NCBI GenBank assembly: GCA_003136415.1
Contig: PLEI01000047.1
Location: 4,946-48,089 of the forward strand
Length of the DNA: 43,144 nucleotides
Direction: 5' to 3'
Source: Acidimicrobiaceae bacterium
GTDB lineage: Bacteria; Actinomycetota; Acidimicrobiia; Acidimicrobiales; RAAP-2
The notes under the pieces were generated by a model, which worked only from the letters and a program-made list of their open reading frames with translations, did not search any database and was not told the DNA's origin. Shown here in pieces: positions 7,854-16,227 of this stretch. The translations under genes were made by a program, and so were the position numbers. Position 1 is the first letter of the stretch; each line of letters opens with the position of its first letter.

Positions 7854-8177
7854 GTGGATGATTTTCAAGACGGTCCTCAGAACTGCGGTGATTACTGCGG
7901 TCAATTTCGAGATGCGTGTGGCCGCTCGGCCGATGTCGTCTCGGGTCCAGTGACCAGTTTGAGCATGCACGGCAACTGTCGCGGGCCGCTGGCCGTTGAC
8001 GAAGATCCCAGTGGATGGTTTTGGGACACCGGCGTAGGTGCCATCGCTTACAACGGTGGTGACCGATGGTCCATTAATGGTGCGATGGAGCGCTACACGT
8101 GGGCAGATCTCGGGCCCACTGCCACCGACTTTTTCCCCTCCGCCCTAAATCAACTACTTGAGAGCAGTGCACAATGA
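7854..8177 (+). CDS. Hypothetical short protein coupled to glycosyltransferase
   Basis: This frame ends with a TGA that overlaps the glycosyltransferase ATG by 4 nt (ATGA at 8174-8177). That is the coupling signature seen at two of the later junctions of this operon, and it is the main reason to believe it. The C-terminal part is aromatic-rich, with DEDPSGWFWDTGVGAIAYNG and MERYTWADLGPTATDFF. Possible starts are GTG 7854 and ATG 7965; neither has a good ribosome site, so the N-terminus may be shorter or frameshifted. I do not recognise the family. Confidence 0.45.
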   Translation: MDDFQDGPQNCGDYCGQFRDACGRSADVVSGPVTSLSMHGNCRGPLAVDEDPSGWFWDTGVGAIAYNGGDRWSINGAMERYTWADLGPTATDFFPSALNQLLESSAQ

Positions 8178-9319
8178 AGACGTATGACGTCAAATGGGGG
8201 ATCCTGAGTACCTCTCCGCCCACCGCCTGCGGCATCGCCACCTTCACTACTGCCCTCGGTAAGTCCCTCGTCCGGCGGGGCGAGGACGTGAACCTCGTCA
8301 GGGTTCTCGAAGGCCGCGACGAAGCAGCCACCTCTCCCTTCGCGGTCGCGAGTGAACTGCGAGCCAATGACGCTGGTTCGAGGAGTCGTGCGGCGAGGGC
8401 ACTCAATCACTGCGACGTCGCTCTCATCCAGCACGAATTTGGACTCTACGGTGGGGCCGATGGTGATGAAGTCGTCGCCGTCATGGCTGAACTAGAAGTG
8501 CCGGTGATGACGATCCTGCACACGGTGTTGCCCGCGCCGACGGATCACCAGCGTCTGGTTCTCAACGAGGTCATCCATCTTTCGACATGTGTCATCGTGA
8601 TGACTGACGCCGCTGAGAGCACTTTGCGGCGTTGCTACCACGTCGGCGACAAGCTCGTAAAGGTCTTTCCACATGGTGCGGCCTTAGGCATCGTCCCCAT
8701 CTCTTCGACGGTTGACGAGAGCCCCATCTTGCTGACCTGGGGACTCATTGGACCGGGCAAGGGCATTGAGTGGGTCATTGACGCCATGGCCTCGCTCCGC
8801 GATCTCTCGCCTCGGCCCAGTTACATCGTGGCCGGCCGCACTCATCCCAAGGTTCTCGCCTTCGAAGGCGACGTGTATCGCCATTCCCTCGAGCGTCGCG
8901 TTCAAGAGAACCGCGTGGGAGACATGGTGTTCTTTGACAACAACTACCGCAAATTGCCGTCGCTTAATGCCTTGATCGCCAGTGCCGCAGTGGTGATTCT
9001 GCCCTATGACTCTGCGGATCAAGCCACGTCAGGGGTATTGGTCGACGCCATCGCCGCCGGCCGGCCGGTGATTGCCACGTCGTTTCCTCATTCAGTCGAG
9101 ATGCTGGCCAGTGGCGCTGGCATCGTGGTGGAGCATAGAAATCCACGAGCCCTCAGTGCCGCCATTCGCCGTATCCTCACGCATCCCAATGTCGCCGAGA
9201 GCATGGCCAGTGAAGCCCGCCGGATCGCGCCGAGTTTGAGCTGGGATGGCGTGGCGCTGCGATACGTCGACCTCGCTCGTGAACTTTTGCGATGTGCCAA
9301 GTGGCCGGTGAGCGCTTAA
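8174..9319 (+). CDS. GT4-type glycosyltransferase
   Basis: The 381-residue protein has the two Rossmann-like halves of a GT-B glycosyltransferase. The N-terminal half has STSPPTACGIATFTTALGKS (acceptor side) and DVALIQHEFGLYGG. The C-terminal half has LLTWGLIGPGKGIEWVIDAM, then SAAVVILPYDSADQATSGVL followed by AIAAGRPVIATSF, corresponding to the GT4 E-x7-E region although only partly conserved. It uses a nucleotide-sugar donor; the donor is unknown. It overlaps both neighbours (ATGA before, TAATG after), so it sits in a tightly coupled operon with a GH130-type enzyme. Cytosolic, with no signal or membrane segment. Confidence 0.85.
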   Translation: MKTYDVKWGILSTSPPTACGIATFTTALGKSLVRRGEDVNLVRVLEGRDEAATSPFAVASELRANDAGSRSRAARALNHCDVALIQHEFGLYGGADGDEVVAVMAELEVPVMTILHTVLPAPTDHQRLVLNEVIHLSTCVIVMTDAAESTLRRCYHVGDKLVKVFPHGAALGIVPISSTVDESPILLTWGLIGPGKGIEWVIDAMASLRDLSPRPSYIVAGRTHPKVLAFEGDVYRHSLERRVQENRVGDMVFFDNNYRKLPSLNALIASAAVVILPYDSADQATSGVLVDAIAAGRPVIATSFPHSVEMLASGAGIVVEHRNPRALSAAIRRILTHPNVAESMASEARRIAPSLSWDGVALRYVDLARELLRCAKWPVSA

Positions 9320-10341
9320 TGGAGATTCCCGAGCCGAATTTCACGCACCTTCTCTCCCTTCGCGGTCCCTACGGCACTTTTGAACACGCCAAGATCTCGG
9401 TGCCGCGCGTCGAGCATGGTTACTGCACTGATGACGTGTCGCGAGTGGCTCTGGTGCTGGCGCGAGAGAGCCAGTCCGTTATGTCAATGGACCTCACCGA
9501 GTTGCTCTGGTCGTCACTGAACTTCATGGAACTCGCGCAGCGGGCCAATGGCGAGTTCCTCAACCGCCGTCTGTGCACGGGCGATTGGCAATTTCCGGCG
9601 TCGAGTGAGGATTGCTGGGGTCGCGCCATGTGGTCCCTCGGGACGATATACGCGCGTTGCGAGGAACCAGGGCTGCGCGAGCGAGCGAGCAGCGCCTTCG
9701 AGCGTGGCGCCACCGTACGATCTGAGTGGCCGCGGTCGATGGCCTTCGCCGCACTGGGGGCCAGTGAGTTTCTCCGCGCCGCGCCGAATCACGAGGGCGC
9801 GCGCCAATTGCTCGACGCCGCGGTTGCGGTGTTGGACCGCGAGAATGTGTCAGGACAGTGGCGCTGGCCGGAAGATCGATTGACCTACGCGAACGCGATT
9901 TTGCCCGAGGCGTTGATTGCCGCGGGTGTCTACTTGGGAGACGAACGAATTGTGGAGCGCGGTCTCGACCAGTTGAAATGGCTCTTGGAGATGGAGACAC
10001 CGCGAGGGCACCTGTCGGTTACCCCCTCGGGCGGACGAGGTCCCGGTGACGATCAACGATTCTTCGACCAACAGCCCATTGAGGTGGCGGCGATGTCCGA
10101 CGCGTGCGTACGAGCTTTGAGCTTGACCGGCGATCCTCTATGGCGTCAGGGACGCGAACTCTGCGAGATGTGGTTCATGGGCCTCAATGATCTCGGCGCG
10201 GTGATGTTCGACCATCGCACCGGCGGGGGCTACGACGGACTGACCTGCGACGGCCCCAATCTCAATCAGGGGGCCGAATCGACTATCGCTCTCTTGACGA
10301 CGTTGCAGCACGCTCGCCGAGTTGCGTTGACCACCATATGA
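9319..10341 (+). CDS. Alpha/alpha-barrel glycosidase-like protein of glycan operon
   Basis: The 340-residue protein starts at ATG 9319, whose first base is the last base of the previous stop (TAATG). It has repeated helix-pair units with aromatic-rich loops, for example HGYCTDDVSRVALVLARES, DWQFPASSEDCWGRAMWSLG, GQWRWPEDRLTYANAILPEA and FDHRTGGGYDGLTCDGPNLN. This recalls the (alpha/alpha)6 toroid proteins annotated as glycosyl transferase or glycosidase-associated proteins next to GT4/GH130 genes. No classical catalytic motif can be named with confidence. It is coupled to the downstream GH130 gene by ATGA overlap. It probably processes the same glycan as its neighbours. Confidence 0.7.
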   Translation: MEIPEPNFTHLLSLRGPYGTFEHAKISVPRVEHGYCTDDVSRVALVLARESQSVMSMDLTELLWSSLNFMELAQRANGEFLNRRLCTGDWQFPASSEDCWGRAMWSLGTIYARCEEPGLRERASSAFERGATVRSEWPRSMAFAALGASEFLRAAPNHEGARQLLDAAVAVLDRENVSGQWRWPEDRLTYANAILPEALIAAGVYLGDERIVERGLDQLKWLLEMETPRGHLSVTPSGGRGPGDDQRFFDQQPIEVAAMSDACVRALSLTGDPLWRQGRELCEMWFMGLNDLGAVMFDHRTGGGYDGLTCDGPNLNQGAESTIALLTTLQHARRVALTTI

Positions 10342-11843
10342 ACGACATGGGGCTCGCGACGCGGACATCAATTCGACTTCGTGGTGACGTTTCTCGGGTG
10401 GTGTCGCGGCTCTTCATTCCGGGGCAAGAACTCATTGGGGGCAGCGAGTCACGCGCCGCCAATACGGTCGAGCGGTTGTTGGTCCTCGATGAGGACGAAG
10501 TGGACGCGGCCCTTGAGGACCTCTTCAAGCGCTTCGACGCACGACACGAGGATTTGGCCCGCGTCTTCGACGACCATGCCGACCGAGTCAGTGATTACGT
10601 GACGACGCCGATTACTCGTCAACGCCACCGACTCATTGGTGCGGCATTTACCCACGAATATTCAATCGAGGGCGCCGCGGTATGCAATCCGAGCATGGTG
10701 GCTCACCCGGACCAGAGCGCAGTGCCCGAGGGCGCCCTTCGTGTCACAATGAGCATTCGCGCCGTGGGGGAGGGACACCATTCATCCATCTGCTTTCGCA
10801 CCGGCGTCATCGATGCCGGAGGTGCCGTGCATTTGGAGGATGCCCAGCCGTTTCCCGTCGTCGGAAACCTTAGTTCCACCCAGCTCAATCGAGATCTCTT
10901 TCATGCCCTGCTTCATGATTTGGGGTTCGACGGTGAGACTGCGGCGTCGGTGCTGAATAATTTGGCTGGTCAATTTAGTGTCCTCGAACTCGAGGCGGCC
11001 GTGACCAAACTTCAGACTCAAAATGACACGCGACTCAACGTGGTTAAAACGGCGGGCCTTTTGCGTCTGATTGCGGCGTGTTTTTATCAGGTCTCTTTCG
11101 GCCCGGACGTGGACCTGTCGCGTCGAGTCCTTTGGCCGGCGGCCCCTAATGAGGGCAACGGGATGGAGGATGCGCGCTTCGTGGAAATGTCGGAGCCCGG
11201 TGTGGCGCGCTACATCGCGTCATACACGGCCTTCGACGGCCACTCGGTATCTCAGCAACTTCTCGAGACCGATGATTTCCTTACCTTCACCTCTTCGCCC
11301 TTGGCGGGACGTGGCGCTCGCAACAAGGGTCTGGGATTCTTCCCCCGCAGGGTGAATGGACGATTCGTGGCAATGTCGCGATTCGATCGCGAATCCAACG
11401 CCATCGCGTATTCCGACGACCTTCATCGTTGGGACAAAGTGGTCACCGCTCAAGTGCCGCAGCACTCGTGGGAGGTCGTTCAGCTGGGCAATTGCGGTTC
11501 TCCCATCGAACTCCCCGAAGGTTGGCTGGTCATGACCCATGGCGTGGGGCCCATGCGCACCTACGGTATCGGCGCCATCCTGCTCGACTTGGACGATCCG
11601 AGCAAGATGATTGGCCAACTGCCCCGACCACTTCTCGTGCCCACGACGGACGAACAAGACGGTTACGTACCCAATGTCGTCTATTCGTGTGGATCGCTGG
11701 TTCACGACGGAACTCTGTACACCCCCTACGGCATCGCCGATCAATCGATCAGTTGTGCCTCGGTGCCAATTGCGGACTTACTCGCATCTCTCGAACCCCC
11801 CAGTCGCCTCTCGAAGTTGGAGAAACCCCTAGTAAGAAAGTGA
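10338..11843 (+). CDS. GH130-type glycoside phosphorylase/hydrolase
   Basis: The 501-residue product shows GH130 five-bladed propeller features: SRLFIPGQELIGG near the N-terminus, EGAAVCNPSMVAHPD, the signature GMEDARFVEM whose aspartate corresponds to the catalytic acid, GARNKGLGFFPRRVNGRFVA, and DLHRWDKV. An N-terminal helical extension of roughly 130 residues matches the longer members. GH130 enzymes phosphorolyse or hydrolyse beta-mannosides, chiefly beta-1,2 or beta-1,4 mannosides. Together with a GT4 enzyme and an alpha/alpha-barrel protein this suggests making and recycling of a manno-oligosaccharide, which is inference. The ATG overlaps the previous stop by 4 nt. Confidence 0.85.
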   Translation: MNDMGLATRTSIRLRGDVSRVVSRLFIPGQELIGGSESRAANTVERLLVLDEDEVDAALEDLFKRFDARHEDLARVFDDHADRVSDYVTTPITRQRHRLIGAAFTHEYSIEGAAVCNPSMVAHPDQSAVPEGALRVTMSIRAVGEGHHSSICFRTGVIDAGGAVHLEDAQPFPVVGNLSSTQLNRDLFHALLHDLGFDGETAASVLNNLAGQFSVLELEAAVTKLQTQNDTRLNVVKTAGLLRLIAACFYQVSFGPDVDLSRRVLWPAAPNEGNGMEDARFVEMSEPGVARYIASYTAFDGHSVSQQLLETDDFLTFTSSPLAGRGARNKGLGFFPRRVNGRFVAMSRFDRESNAIAYSDDLHRWDKVVTAQVPQHSWEVVQLGNCGSPIELPEGWLVMTHGVGPMRTYGIGAILLDLDDPSKMIGQLPRPLLVPTTDEQDGYVPNVVYSCGSLVHDGTLYTPYGIADQSISCASVPIADLLASLEPPSRLSKLEKPLVRK

Positions 11844-12040
11844 GTGAGTGATCGTCACCATCTCATCCCCCGTCGCGTAAGGAGATAGTGGCCGCCCCCC
11901 GCCACACGTCCACTTCGCGCGACACCCGTCAGATGCGCCGCACCCAGCCCTCGTTAAGCGTCGTCATGTTTTCAGGAGTCGTTCCATGCTCACGTCACCG
12001 ACGAGTTTTGCCACCGGCGAGTCACCTGCGTCGAGGCCTC

Positions 12041-12769
12041 ATGTTCTCTGACCGACTCCTCACTATCTTTGAGATGATAGCGGCGCGCGAGCGAAGCGGG
12101 AGCGAACGTGGACTCTTGTGTGCGGTCGCCACCGAGATAACGGGCGTGAGCGCTGCCGGCATTGCGCTCGCGGCCGACGATCTGCCATTGACGCGATTCT
12201 GCGCTAGCGACGCCATGGCGCGTTCGTTGGTCGATCTGGAAATGACCGTCGCCGAGGGTCCGTGTACGCAGAGCCTCAGCGATGACGTGATGGTGAACGA
12301 GTCCGATCTGACGTCGGCCAATGCTTCGCGGTGGATGCTCTTCTCCCCTCAGGCGATGGTCCTCGGCGCCCGCGCAGTCTTTGGCTTTCCGGTGCGCATT
12401 GGCGTCATTCGACTCGGCGTCCTGTGTCTCTACAGCGATGAGGCACGGGACCTGAGTGAAGAGCAAACGACCGACGCCCTTTTGATGTCCTCGGTGGTCG
12501 GTAGGGGCATCATCGCAATGCAGGCCGGCGCTCGTCCAGAAACCCTCTCTCAAGAATTCCTGAGCGAGGCCACCTTCGACTTCTCCGTGCACCAAGCGGC
12601 CGGGATGGTCGCAGTGCAGGCTCTGATATCGATTTCGAGTGCCCTGATAGCCCTACGAATGCACGCGTTCGCCACCTCGGAGAGTTTGCAGAAAGTCTCG
12701 GCCAGGGTTATCGGTCGCGAGCTCCGCTTTGATGAGGTGTCACAGGAGTGGATTGGGGGAAACCTATGA
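12041..12769 (+). CDS. GAF-ANTAR regulator, first of a coupled pair
   Basis: This 242-residue protein has an N-terminal GAF domain (about residues 15-165, with VSAAGIALAADD, EMTVAEGPCTQSLSDDVMV and LGVLCLYSDEARDLS) and a C-terminal ANTAR-like domain containing VHQAAGMVAVQALISISSAL and ALRMHAFATSESLQKVSARV. ANTAR domains bind paired hexaloop RNA hairpins and prevent termination. I chose ATG 12041, with GAGG five bases upstream. An in-frame GTG at 11888 would add 51 low-complexity residues, and its ribosome site is too close. The stop overlaps the next start (ATGA), so the pair may act together. Confidence 0.8.
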   Translation: MFSDRLLTIFEMIAARERSGSERGLLCAVATEITGVSAAGIALAADDLPLTRFCASDAMARSLVDLEMTVAEGPCTQSLSDDVMVNESDLTSANASRWMLFSPQAMVLGARAVFGFPVRIGVIRLGVLCLYSDEARDLSEEQTTDALLMSSVVGRGIIAMQAGARPETLSQEFLSEATFDFSVHQAAGMVAVQALISISSALIALRMHAFATSESLQKVSARVIGRELRFDEVSQEWIGGNL

Positions 12770-13620
12770 GGACGTTTACGAGAACTATTGTGAAGGCCAG
12801 AAGATTTTCTGGACTTGTGATTGACGATGTACGCAACTTCGCGACAGAGATAAGGGGTGGCCTGGTGGCTCGAGAATCGCTGTTAGTCGCCACGTTGGTC
12901 GAATTGGCCGACAACCTGGTGGATAATTTTGACGTCATTGACATTTTGACGCTGCTGAGCGACCGTTGTGTCGAGACGATTGATGTGGCTTCCGCCGGGG
13001 TAATGCTCGGTTTACCCGGGGGAGAATTGCAGTTTGTGGCGTCGTCGAATGAGTCGATGCGCGTGCTGGAACTGTTTCAGATCCAGGCCAACGAGGGACC
13101 TTGCGTAGATTGCTACGCCGACGGAGTTGCCATTATCAATCACGAATTGGTGGACCCCGACGAGCGTTGGCCGCGCTTTACGCCGCGCGCAATTGAACAA
13201 GGATTTCATTCGGTCCATTGCTTGCCCATGCGACTTCGCGGGCGCACCATTGGTGCCCTGAACCTCTTTCGCACTGACGTCGGTCTGTTGACGCCCGAAG
13301 ACGTCGTCGTCGCTCAAGGTCTCGCGGACGTCGCCACAATCGCCATTCTGCAATACCAGACGACATTGAGCGCCAAATTGTTGAACAACCAGCTCAGTTT
13401 CGCTCTCAATAGCCGCATCATCATCGAACAGGCCAAGGGCATGGTGAGCCAGTCCACCGGCTGCAACATGGATGAGGCCTTTGGACGTCTACGATCTCAC
13501 GCTCGTAATCACAACTTTCGACTGACTGACGTTGCCACCAACGTGGTGAGCGGTGCAGTGAAGATTGACGATCTCGATCGAGCCCGCGCGAGCGTGGTAC
13601 GCCGGAGCACCGCGTCGTAG
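12766..13620 (+). CDS. GAF-ANTAR RNA-binding regulator, second of pair
   Basis: The 284-residue protein has a GAF domain with the actinobacterial signature NFDVIDILTLLSDRCVETI, ASSNESMRVLELFQIQANEG, PCVDCYADG and RGRTIGALNLFRTDVGLL, and a textbook ANTAR domain: NSRIIIEQAKGMVSQSTGCN, DEAFGRLRSHARNHNFRL and TDVATNVV. The first 33 residues are a basic extension; an in-frame GTG at 12865 gives the more usual family N-terminus. ATG 12766 overlaps the previous stop (ATGA) and follows GGGGGA, so I keep it. It likely binds RNA in response to a GAF ligand or partner; its target is unknown. Confidence 0.88.
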   Translation: MRTFTRTIVKARRFSGLVIDDVRNFATEIRGGLVARESLLVATLVELADNLVDNFDVIDILTLLSDRCVETIDVASAGVMLGLPGGELQFVASSNESMRVLELFQIQANEGPCVDCYADGVAIINHELVDPDERWPRFTPRAIEQGFHSVHCLPMRLRGRTIGALNLFRTDVGLLTPEDVVVAQGLADVATIAILQYQTTLSAKLLNNQLSFALNSRIIIEQAKGMVSQSTGCNMDEAFGRLRSHARNHNFRLTDVATNVVSGAVKIDDLDRARASVVRRSTAS

Positions 13621-13792
13621 CGAGAACCTGCCATCACAGTGGTTGAGCCAGATTTGAGACGGCGTTGGCGAATCTTTGACGCGCGTGGCGCACGGGCTCT
13701 GTGAAAATTGCATCAGTGCCGTTGTGTCGGGTCCTGGTGCACGTCCTCCAGTGACGTCCGTGCAGGTGACGACCGCCATTAAGGAGGTGATC

Positions 13793-16213
13793 ATGGAAGC
13801 AGACGCGCCGTCGACGAGGGACTCCACCTCCCTAAACGCCACTGACTCGAACCTCGATCACCCTGCGCTGCCGGGTCATCGCAAGCGACTGAAGCCCGAC
13901 ATCCGCCGCCAGGTCGACGACCCTGAGGGGATGACGTCGTGGCGCAGGACGTGGATGCTCTTTGTCGGCGAACGCGACCAATTCTGGTGGCAGGTTGTGG
14001 CATCCGTCGTCGTCGTGGCCTACGTTGCATCGCTGGTCGTGGTGTCACGACCGTCTTCGGGGTATATCTCGTTCTGGGACGGCTGGATTGGCAACATCGC
14101 CGGTATGGTGCCCCTCATACCCATCGTGCTGCGGGTACGCCACTGCGCGCGTCTGCGCGGGGCGTGGACGGCCTTCGCGGTGGGCGTCGTCCTCTACAAC
14201 TTCGCGAACCTCCTCTACCTGCTCCACGACCAGAACCTCGTGCCGATTCCGAGCCCCGCGCCCAGTGACGTGCCCTACCTACTTTCTTACGTCGCATTCG
14301 TCGTCGGCGTGGTGCTGATGACCCAGCATCGCTATGGCCGCGGCCTCGAGAGTGTTCACCTCGACGGCGCGGTGGCGGGACTCTCTATTGCCGCCGTGGC
14401 CGCGCTGTTTTGGTTCAACCAGGTCCTGGTGGTCAGTGGTCGCCCTCTTCAGGTGATCGTGGGTATGGCTTACCCCTTGCTCGATCTGGTATTGCTCGTG
14501 GTGCTGGTGTCGGGACTCGCCCCTTCGAGGTACCGACCGAACCTCGCCACGTCTCTCATGATGGCGGGTTTCACGTTTTTCGTAATCGGCGACATCATCT
14601 ATCTCAACCAGCAGGTGGCGGGGAGTTATCGGCCCGGGACACTGCTCGACGGCACGTGGGTGCTCGCATTGTGGCTGATTGGCCTGGCGGCGAGCGCGCC
14701 CGAGGATCGTCGCGGCGGGGCGCGATTGAGCCATCACGCCACGCCCAGCAGCCTCTCGGCGGTACCCATCGTCTTTGCGTCACTCTCGGTGATGACGCTC
14801 GCCATCGCGGTGGTGGAACGTTCGTCCAAGGCCGCCGCCTTCTTCGCCATTGGCGCGCTCTGCGTCGTCGTGGTGAGAATGGCCCTCACGCTGCGTGAAG
14901 TGCGCACCGTGGAGCAAGCAAATTTTATGGTGGCGCGCACTGACGAGCTGACCGGGCTGGCGAATCGGCGCTCGTTCATCGAGAGCACTGGGGAAATTCT
15001 GGTGTCGCTCGAAGGCAGTCGCCAGATGGGGATGATACTGATTGACCTCGATGGTTTCAAAGAGATCAACGACTCATTGGGCCACGCATGCGGCGACGAC
15101 CTACTGCGCGTCGTGAGTAAGCGCTTTGCGCGCAAGGTAGGTCTCAACGCCTCACTCGCGCGTATTGGCGGCGACGAATTCGCCTGTGCCATGGTCTTTG
15201 ACAAGTTCGACCAACTGGTTGACTTCGGCAATGAACTGGCGGTGGCGCTATCGGACCCCGTCGCCCTTGACGGCGTCGTCGTGCGCGTCAGTGCCAGTAT
15301 TGGAATAGCTATCTACCCCGAGCACGGTCTCACTCAGGTGGAATTGATGCGCAGTGCCGACGTCGCGATGTACGAGGCCAAGCGCAACCATTCGACGATC
15401 TGTCTGTATCACTCGGACTTTGACTTCAACAGCCGCGACCGGCTGACGATGATCAGCGACTTGCGCACCGCCTTGGAGAATGACCATCTGGTGCTGCACT
15501 TCCAGTTCACCCAGGACTTTCACACCGGCGAGATTCACGGCGTGGAGGCTCTCGTACGCTGGAATCACCCCACCCGAGGTCTTATTTTCCCCGATGACTT
15601 CATTCCCTTGGCGGAGCGCGTCGGACTGATTGTCCCGCTCACGCGCGTCGTGTTGCGCAAGGCCCTGAACGAGATGGTGCGCCTCGACGCGACCGGCCAT
15701 CGACTCAACATGAGTGTCAATATTTCGCACCTCGACTTGGTCGACGAGAAGTTGCCCAACTACATCACGATGTTGTTAATGGAGTTCGGTATTGACCCCC
15801 AACGGCTCACCTTGGAAGTGACCGAATCGAGCCTCGGCGAAGATCCCTCGCGCACCCGACGGAGCATCGAGCGATTGCGACAATTGGGTGTGCGGATCTC
15901 CATCGATGACTTCGGCGTCGGTTACTCGTCGATGTCGCAGTTGCTCGAACTGCCCATTGACGAACTCAAGATTGACAAGACCTTCGTGTTCGCGCTCGAA
16001 AATGACGTCCGAGCCCGTGCGGTCATCAGTTCCACGATAGAGCTGGGCCGAGCTCTCAACGTGACGGTGGTGGCCGAGGGTATCGAGACGATCTCCAACC
16101 ATCAGTTGCTGCGAACACTGGGTGCCGACATTGCTCAGGGGTACTTCATCGCTCGACCCAAGACGTCCGAAGAGCTCGACGAATACCTGGCGATGCCCGC
16201 GCCCTTCCACTAG
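13793..16213 (+). CDS. Membrane GGDEF-EAL c-di-GMP enzyme
   Basis: The 806-residue protein has a cytosolic N-terminus, about nine membrane helices (residues 65-365), a GGDEF domain (378-545) and an EAL domain (555-800). The GGDEF motif is intact (459-463), but the inhibitory RxxD site nine residues upstream is replaced by GLNA. The EAL domain keeps EALVRW (585-590), SVNIS, LEVTES, IDDFGVGYSS (704-713), LKIDKTF and VAEGIE, so phosphodiesterase activity is likely; the usual QP after the first strand is QF. An uninterrupted AAGGAGGTGATC ribosome site directly abuts the ATG, matching the whole 16S anti-SD. It stands alone after the GAF-ANTAR pair. Confidence 0.92.
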   Translation: MEADAPSTRDSTSLNATDSNLDHPALPGHRKRLKPDIRRQVDDPEGMTSWRRTWMLFVGERDQFWWQVVASVVVVAYVASLVVVSRPSSGYISFWDGWIGNIAGMVPLIPIVLRVRHCARLRGAWTAFAVGVVLYNFANLLYLLHDQNLVPIPSPAPSDVPYLLSYVAFVVGVVLMTQHRYGRGLESVHLDGAVAGLSIAAVAALFWFNQVLVVSGRPLQVIVGMAYPLLDLVLLVVLVSGLAPSRYRPNLATSLMMAGFTFFVIGDIIYLNQQVAGSYRPGTLLDGTWVLALWLIGLAASAPEDRRGGARLSHHATPSSLSAVPIVFASLSVMTLAIAVVERSSKAAAFFAIGALCVVVVRMALTLREVRTVEQANFMVARTDELTGLANRRSFIESTGEILVSLEGSRQMGMILIDLDGFKEINDSLGHACGDDLLRVVSKRFARKVGLNASLARIGGDEFACAMVFDKFDQLVDFGNELAVALSDPVALDGVVVRVSASIGIAIYPEHGLTQVELMRSADVAMYEAKRNHSTICLYHSDFDFNSRDRLTMISDLRTALENDHLVLHFQFTQDFHTGEIHGVEALVRWNHPTRGLIFPDDFIPLAERVGLIVPLTRVVLRKALNEMVRLDATGHRLNMSVNISHLDLVDEKLPNYITMLLMEFGIDPQRLTLEVTESSLGEDPSRTRRSIERLRQLGVRISIDDFGVGYSSMSQLLELPIDELKIDKTFVFALENDVRARAVISSTIELGRALNVTVVAEGIETISNHQLLRTLGADIAQGYFIARPKTSEELDEYLAMPAPFH

Positions 16214-16227
16214 TACGCTGCGTTGAT

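Noticed and set aside
11888..12040. N-terminal extension of the first GAF-ANTAR protein from GTG 11888
   Set aside because: The AAGGAG motif is only 3 nt from the GTG, and the 51 added residues are low in complexity and unlike the family; ATG 12041 fits better.
14115..14318. Arg/Ser-rich frames opposite and within the GGDEF-EAL gene
   Set aside because: Shadow frames of a high-GC coding region.
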